Shown here: piece after piece, positions 55,301 through 60,000 of the stretch
Layout of the letters: each line of letters starts with the position of its first letter
How positions within the stretch are numbered: position 1 is the first letter of the stretch
NCBI RefSeq assembly: GCF_032854445.1
Contig: NC_088300.1
Location: 15,223,191-15,283,190, forward strand
Direction: 5' to 3'
DNA length: 60,000 bases
Source: Liolophura sinensis
Taxonomy: Eukaryota; Mollusca; Polyplacophora; Chitonida; Chitonidae
The notes under the pieces: model-generated
Told to the model about the DNA's origin: nothing
The model's database searches: none
What the model saw: the letters and a program-made list of their open reading frames with translations, nothing else
Translations under genes and position numbers: made by a program

Positions 55301-58300
55301 ACGTTACCTAACTGATACACTTGTACTTGTATTACTTCTATTTGGGCCATAGAAATTTTAGACTTTCAGAAAAAAAAACAAAAAACAAAAGCATTTCACA
55401 CATGTATACATGTACGTGTACATGTAATGATGTTATTTTTAATTGCACATTCACATGTAGGTTCAACTTAAGTCAGCCATGCTTGATTGTGTTCCAGTAT
55501 TGTAATTATATTCTGCTTGAGTTAGAAAAAAAAAAGAGTTATAAACCTCCTGGTACCAGTAAGTGTATTCCAAATGTTGTAAGAAGTAATGATGGGCAAT
55601 GTTTAACGAGGACTGGAAATAACAGCTATTAAATGTGCCAGCATTAGACATACTCATATTTCTCACATCAGTCATCTGTATATCTTATATGTGTATTAAA
55701 TTCACTATGTCCAGACATAGTTCCAAGGTTAATGGAAAATAAATTATACATGTGAACTTCAGCCAAATTGACATAATCTCTGGTATACAAACATGAGCAT
55801 ATATATGCTGGTACCAATTTCAGAAATGTTTTTTAAGAGTGTACTGATGTATTTGAACATGTACCTCTATTATGTGCTTGTAGATTTATACGTAGTGTGC
55901 ATGTACATGTGCTAGAATAGAGAAAATATATGTAATATGTTGAAATGAGAGAACTTTAACATAGTGCACAACAGTTTAAATGTACAGTTTCTGAGCTGAT
56001 TTTCACACGTCTGTATTTGCCTGGATGCATACATGCATACATGTACCGTAAGGCTGATGACACTACAGTATCATATTTGCACTCATATATACGCATTTTA
56101 CACTCACATTAGATTCCTTGTTCAGGTTGTAGCCTCTTGAGGGGGTTATGTTGGGGATTTTGACTCTTATGAAATGTTTACAAAATTACCGTAGAATTGT
56201 TGTACATCCAGATTTAGGCCCAGTTCTGATACAAGTGGAAATAAATATAAGCACCACTGAGGCTGATCTAGGCATTTGACTGTTGCTGGATTTTATGCTT
56301 CAGTTTTGTAGTGGAGGCTTCTAAGATGAGACCAGTGCAGACCTAGTTATGGTTGATGTCAGAGAAAGCGCTCAGCTTGAACACAGCGTTCAATAATTTT
56401 ACTGTATTTTATCAAAGATATCAGAAAAAATAAGCATCGCGTGAATGTGAGAAAGACAAAGCAGCAAAATTTAAATTCCTCACGGTTCTAATAAATTTAC
56501 AGAAAATAATTTATATTTATAAGATTTAATTAATTTTATCATAAGATTTAATTAATTTTAAGCGTTGTCCAGTGAGATGCCCTCTTCTCATTCCCATAAA
56601 CCTTTGGCATCCATAATGAATTTTTCACTGACTGATATTTGTTATTTGAAATTGCTGACTAAATGCTAAAATGAACGACAAAAAAAGTGTATTTGTGTGA
56701 TTTGAACAGATTCAGACTAAATGGGCCTGGGGTCTATTGGGAAAATGAATGCTGTTTGGGCCAAGATGGTATGCTACTGGCTACTGCCTTACATAAGTTG
56801 TGCTACCGTCGTTGAATATTACACAGCTTGTAAATCAGATGATTTTACGTCTTACTTCTATGATATCACACATACAGGAAAATAGTACGATAATAGTGAC
56901 ATGCAAAACATCATACGAGAAATATATGAAATGCCCTTCCAGTAACACGTAACTGAATTGTTGTCAACAAGCTCAAAACAATCTTTTAAGTGTTCCTTAG
57001 ACAGGTATATTGGTGACCCCCACTTTTTATTCCATATTATTTGTTGTCACTTCAAATGCTATCACTGTCAATTTTTTAAATAAAAATTTGAGCATTACAA
57101 GTTAAATGTAGCATGCTACCTTCACTGTGTAACCGATTTCCTGGAGTGTGCTAGGCCGAGAGTTATCCCCCCTAGTGCACATGTCACACATGAATGAAAG
57201 CTGACTGTCATTGAGACCTGTTCAGGTCAGACTGTCTTAGGCTGAAGTAGGTCAGTTGAGACACATGTGTGGTGATAGGCCAAAGGGAAACAAAAAAGTC
57301 AGAAATAACTCCTATGTAGATGAAAATAAATTGAGTTTATTTCAGGTAATTAAAAGTCTGATATATACTCCCCTCATCAAAACCTCCTATAAATGTTAGT
57401 AATGCTGAGTATGATTTATCCATAGTCCTTTGTCAAGGTGTCAGAGCCTTGAGCCACCTATTTCCTGTAGTCATCCCGTAAAATACCTGGATCTGTCTTA
57501 AAAAGTAGAATATAGATGAGTGATGAGGCTGCCAGACAGGTTAATGTGAGAGGAAGTATCACCTGAGGTGAAGCGCTCTTGAAGGTAGAGTATAACAGAT
57601 GACATGACGACAGTTTTACCTGACAGTGTTCCCTGTGTTATATAACCAGGTAGAAGACAAGTGCTCATTGTTAATACAACTTTTAATTGAAAATGGCTCT
57701 GTTTATTATTTAAAAGTAAAAATGTACAGAAAGTTCCAAAATTTTTGAAGTACAGGATGATTTTCACATGTTTAACATCCACATTACGAAAAAATAGAAA
57801 AAAAAAACACAGTGTATGAAAAAATATGGCTTGTTACAAGGAGATACTCAACTTTCATGAGTAATTTTTAAAGTGACGTGAAACTTTAAGCAAAGAAACA
57901 CGCAAATCCAGCTGTGGCAGGACAACGATTGATCAGGCTTTATCCTCATGTTAAATGGCATGTGCCTTATACAGACTGTGCTTTGATCTTTACTCCATCA
58001 GTAGCAATGTCCTCCCACCTGGTAAAAAACTATCCATTTTGACATGACGAATGATAACATTGTTCTTATGTGTGTTTTTCCCTCCACCAGATCTAACATT
58101 AATCTGATCTCAGTTTTTTTATTCACTTGTTTTGTCTTGACAACTCAACAAGAGTATTACTTGTGTATAACTTGTATACTTTTAAAGCTAAGCTACTCGT
58201 ACATGTATGTGCTTGTATTAATATGTATGGCAGTGAATTTATGTCATTTTCATATTTTACCCACATTTACACAGTTACTTTTGTAAAGTTTTATGATATA

Positions 58301-60000
58301 ACCATGTGTAATTGTAGGAAATGCTTGGGTCTCCTGTAGGAATGACTCTGGCATTGGTTGTGCTTGTGTTATGATTCTCTTGATATCAATGTGCCGTTTT
58401 ATATATAAAAGTTTTTACATGTACATGGACTTCAACTTAATATTTTACAATGATCATAAAACTTTTTTATTTATTTATTTATTTATTTATATGACTCCTT
58501 TATTTAAAAATTCAGAGCAGATGTACATGTAGATTGCATGTAAACTGAGATTCATGTTACATGTTAATATTTCATGTTCTGTCTTGAGAAGTTGTCCTTG
58601 TTCATATATTTACTCATGTTGTTGAAAGGAAGTCATAAATCGGCTTTTTACGTATGCAGACCTGAACATATCACGTGTTAATGACAACTGCAGGGATTTA
58701 ATATTTATGTGTATTTAATAATATTCTTTGGTAAAACTTTTGTAGTGAGTTTTGGTGATCCTAAATTTTACCACTTGATCTGAAATTCATTTCACCAGTT
58801 AAAAGCTGATGTTAGCGAAATTAGATGTATATGCATATCATTTTTTAATATGTATGACATATGTATACCACGAGCAAAACTTTGACAAAGAAAGGATAAC
58901 GACTTTATCCCAGATGCACGAGTCAGTTTGCTTCAGCGTTTGAGGTTCACAGTTTCTGAGGTTTGTACAGTTAGGAATGGCTGTCAAAAAAAAAAAAAAA
59001 AAAAAAAAAGAGATGAACTAAATGTTTTAGTAAAACTAAAATCCTGGTTTGAATGATCTCAGCACAGGGATGCTCTGATGACGTATGATCAACATTTGTG
59101 CTACTCCAGATGTCCTGAGGTAGTTTTTGAATGGTTTTTGTGGTTTTTGACAACATAACATGTGTACAATTCCTTGCATTGACTATTCACTTGTTACCAG
59201 CTTAGATGTAGTTTTCTCAAGTAGCTTCTCAATTTTGACTGTGTATGACCTGCTTGTTGAGGATTTATGAAGTAGCACTCCCCTCTCACCACTCCTGCCT
59301 CCTTCCCTCCCTCATTCCAACAGCTGTCAGTGGTATCTGATTCCACTACTGTGGGGACCAGGGAGTGATGAAGGTCACCCTGTCAACTTCCCTGTCCTGT
59401 CAAGTACCAGTTTGGTGGCCCAGGGGATGCTGGTTAACCTACCAGGCTTCAGACTGAACTAAAGCTGCAGTCATTGTCTGCTCTGACTCCTCTGAGGCTA
59501 ATCTTTGGTTACATATACCCTAAATGACCTAAAATTTTGCCCACAAATGTGCATTGTAAGAGGCAAATAATTATCACATAATGTTATTTTTGCTGCTGAA
59601 ACTTACAATTTTCCAGTAGAATACAATCCCATGCAAACCTCAAAACACCTTTGTAAAATCAATAGAACTCTCAGAATCAGGAAAAAAAGAGCAAGTTAGT
59701 CTTGGACGAAATTTATGGTCATTTAGGGTAAGTATAGTGTTTTATCCTTAAGACTCCCAAGCCTGCCTTCCTGCTTCTAGACCACCTTGCTGGCTGATAA
59801 CACAGTGTACATTAGTATCAGTGGCTTTCCAAGGCTCTCATGAGAGCCAGTGTATGTTCTGGGATTCATCTGCAGCCTGTTTGGACAAAGTTAGACACAA
59901 CAGTTCTTGTTTTGTGTTACTGTACATGATAACTTTTATACATATAGCAGACTTATAAATGTCATGAATACTGATTCTTTCCATTTTGTTTTCAGTCTGA
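39389..60000 (+). CDS. CEP170: CEP170-family centrosomal protein, 5' part (gene-level entry, runs off the right edge)
   Basis: The exon at 55000-55116 encodes the start of an FHA domain: DWCLTDRYGQRQKLPKTMIF followed by LGREECDIILQ. This aligns without gaps with the N-terminus of vertebrate CEP170/CEP170B (about '[31 protein letters not shown]'). The next exon begins at 59996 with tct-ga, consistent with 'LQS...'. CEP170 is a PLK1-phosphorylated protein at subdistal centriole appendages and spindle microtubules; the FHA domain is N-terminal. Two candidate first coding exons splice in phase 0 to 55000: a three-codon exon (MAQ) at 39389-39397 next to the shared promoter, and a 72-codon exon at 45266-45481. 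Only 39-111 residues of a protein usually above 1500 are in the window. Since vertebrate CEP170 and CEP170B are paralogues, this is best called the single invertebrate CEP170 orthologue. Confidence 0.88.
39398..40720. other. CEP170 first intron, nothing recognised
   Basis: A T-run is at about 39891-39906. Otherwise AT-rich with only short frames. Confidence 0.5.
40840..41154 (+). other. coding-like ORF, unidentified
   Basis: There are 103 codons with a non-repetitive composition (TFVELTTEPHKSKRVLHDIY, then WTLRVEFISKGENGYGEIVA). Base composition is more balanced than the flanks, and another frame is open upstream at 40725-40952. I do not recognise the product. It could be a fragment of an old gene copy or transposon; no splice sites stand out. 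Confidence 0.25.
41155..42160. other. CEP170 intronic sequence, nothing recognised
   Basis: AT-rich with homopolymer T runs near 41740-41773. No exon or repeat identified. Confidence 0.5.
42166..42356 (-). mobile_element. MITE, 191 bp, with TA target duplication and the first codons of a transposase
   Basis: The ends are inverted repeats: cagggtgttccag at the left and ctgggacaccctg at the right, each flanked by TA. On the minus strand an ATG at 42266 opens MANKLTVQERVELVFIF, which looks like the helix-turn-helix start of a mariner/Tc1-like transposase. The frame then meets the opposite terminal repeat. It looks like an internally deleted derivative of an autonomous element. Confidence 0.75.
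42600..42720 (+). mobile_element. SINE 3' half, strongly decayed
   Basis: It keeps the order of the family body (ggtttattctgggtacaaaagtatcctccaccc, then catggtaaaagtgaagagttttagagtatggtttaaac-aacaatgaaat). The tail is TTAGAGTATGGTTTAAACAA instead of TTGAGTACGGCGTAAAACACCAA. Confidence 0.45.
42785..42955 (-). mobile_element. tRNA-derived SINE, different head
   Basis: On the minus strand: ggtgggctaatggttacagc (A-box-like), then gatcctgggatcaaaccca (B-box-like) about 35 bases later, then an unrelated 110-base body. The spacing is right for an RNA polymerase III promoter. The 3' tail is not obvious. Confidence 0.6.
42956..45265. other. CEP170 upstream/intronic sequence, no exon recognised
   Basis: Rich in TACATGTA-like words. 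It may contain the 5' UTR and an alternative promoter for the exon at 45266; I cannot place a start site. The stretch 44640-45230 is less AT-rich than its surroundings. Confidence 0.45.
45266..45481 (+). CDS. CEP170: CEP170 candidate alternative first coding exon (72 codons)
   Basis: ATG at 45266 in good context (caacATGg) opens MDSSKVYKLIHKLQKKYGLS. The exon continues as a polar, Ser/Lys-rich stretch ending ETALCCSKK, with donor gtaaga. It is 216 bases long and ends in phase 0, exactly as needed to join the FHA exon at 55000. The sequence is not found at the vertebrate CEP170 N-terminus as far as I recall, so it would be a lineage-specific extension. The frame stays open upstream but without another ATG. 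Confidence 0.6.
47590..47935 (+). mobile_element. SINE, decayed full-length copy
   Basis: It has a tRNA-like start with gaggtgcggggtcaatctcagcc as the B-box region and a body with ctgacatca-like and cttccagtcataaaattgactgg blocks. The tail is attcttaaatgtggcgtaaacattgat followed by caaataaataaataaat. The body seems to differ somewhat from the 37128 copy. Confidence 0.6.
51700..51870 (+). mobile_element. SINE 3' half, decayed
   Basis: It keeps gggaaggttgccaaaggtcagtg, then cctttacccatgaaattgac, then caagtgaaaattctttagtatggtgtcattt, which follows the family tail with several changes. Confidence 0.4.
52014..52132. repeat. 30-bp tandem repeat, 4 copies
   Basis: The units begin gcccagtatgaaacctactg, gcctaatataaagccagctg, gcccaacatgaagcttgcta and ttcagtatgaagcctgtaga, 29-30 bases apart. 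Plus-strand frames stay open through the array, but no gene is evident. Confidence 0.8.
52276..52318. repeat. (TA)n microsatellite
   Basis: An alternating t/a run of about 43 bases with one interrupting g. Confidence 0.95.
54912..54971. repeat. (ATTC)n microsatellite next to the FHA exon
   Basis: Fifteen tetranucleotide units, two of them aatc. It ends 29 bases upstream of the 55000 exon and so occupies the branch-point/pyrimidine region of that acceptor. Confidence 0.95.
55000..55116 (+). CDS. CEP170: CEP170 exon with first half of the FHA domain
   Basis: The acceptor is gttgttgttgcag and the donor gtcagt. It has 39 codons, phase 0 at both ends: EEPGGQPVDWCLTDRYGQRQ and KLPKTMIFLGREECDIILQ. 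The Gly-Arg of the FHA fold (in LGREEC) is present; the following Ser/His motif would be in the next exon. Confidence 0.92.
55117..59995. other. CEP170 intron (about 4.9 kb)
   Basis: No exon recognised. It contains the dispersed repeat at 56395-56850, (ttta)n at about 58466-58494 and an A-run at about 58986-59009. Confidence 0.65.
56395..56850 (+). repeat. dispersed repeat, related to 24312-24710
   Basis: It shares ordered blocks with the copy in SDCCAG8 intron 14: ttttactgtattttatc, gtgagaaagacaaagcagc, atttaattaattttaag, ctaaaatgaacgacaaaaaa, tatgctactgg and gaatattacacagcttgtaaatca. An internal duplication (ataagatttaattaatttta twice) is present near 56519-56560. Confidence 0.7.
59996..60000 (+). 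CDS. CEP170: CEP170 next exon, first five bases
   Basis: A strong acceptor (ctttccattttgttttcag) ends at 59995, and the exon starts tct-ga. In phase 0 this is Ser then Asp/Glu, fitting the serine that follows 'LQ' in the vertebrate FHA domain. Truncated by the window end. Confidence 0.7.

Overview
This is a window of animal nuclear DNA: AT-rich, intron-rich and full of short interspersed repeats. The SINEs with a tRNA-like head and a conserved tail reading roughly TTGAGTACGGCGTAAAACACCAA, ending in AAAT or CACT simple repeats, are of the kind I associate with molluscs. I infer a lophotrochozoan, most likely a mollusc. No prokaryotic features are present.

Three protein-coding genes can be supported. 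(1) Minus strand, 39140 down to 22180: a complete SDCCAG8 gene (centrosomal/ciliary coiled-coil protein, also known as NPHP10/BBS16). I reconstruct 16 coding exons with good splice sites and matching phases throughout. They sum to 2151 nt, or 716 residues plus stop, against about 713 in human. (2) Plus strand, from about 39389 beyond the right edge: the 5' end of a CEP170-family gene (centrosomal FHA-domain protein). The first half of the FHA domain is at 55000-55116 and the next exon begins at 59996. There are two alternative candidate first coding exons (39389 and 45266). (3) Minus strand, 15053 down to about 3055 or lower: the N-terminal part of a divergent receptor with a signal peptide and an ANF-receptor/periplasmic-binding-like ectodomain. 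It probably continues beyond the left edge.

SDCCAG8 and CEP170 are divergent, with only 248 bp between candidate start codons. That gap has a consensus ETS site and a CCAAT box. Human SDCCAG8 and CEP170 are also head-to-head neighbours (1q43-q44), so this looks like an ancient, conserved bidirectional promoter shared by two centrosome/cilium genes. It is the main biological result of the window.

The SDCCAG8 introns hold several odd structures. Intron 11 has a 2.2-kb array of about 46 copies of a 48-bp unit, open in several frames on both strands and carrying an E-box-like core in each unit. Tandem duplications copy the exon 16 splice acceptor (period about 75 bp) and the exon 13 splice donor (period 61 bp). 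Intron 8 contains a dead pogo-like DNA transposon. Elsewhere there are SINEs, a gutted LINE, a small MITE retaining the first codons of its transposase, and a strongly decayed 26-28-bp tandem tract at 16.1-17.3 kb.

Region by region: 1-15.1 kb, receptor gene with repeats in its introns; 15.1-21.8 kb, intergenic with decayed tandem repeats; 21.8-39.14 kb, SDCCAG8; 39.14-39.39 kb, shared promoter; 39.4-60 kb, CEP170 5' region, mostly very long introns.
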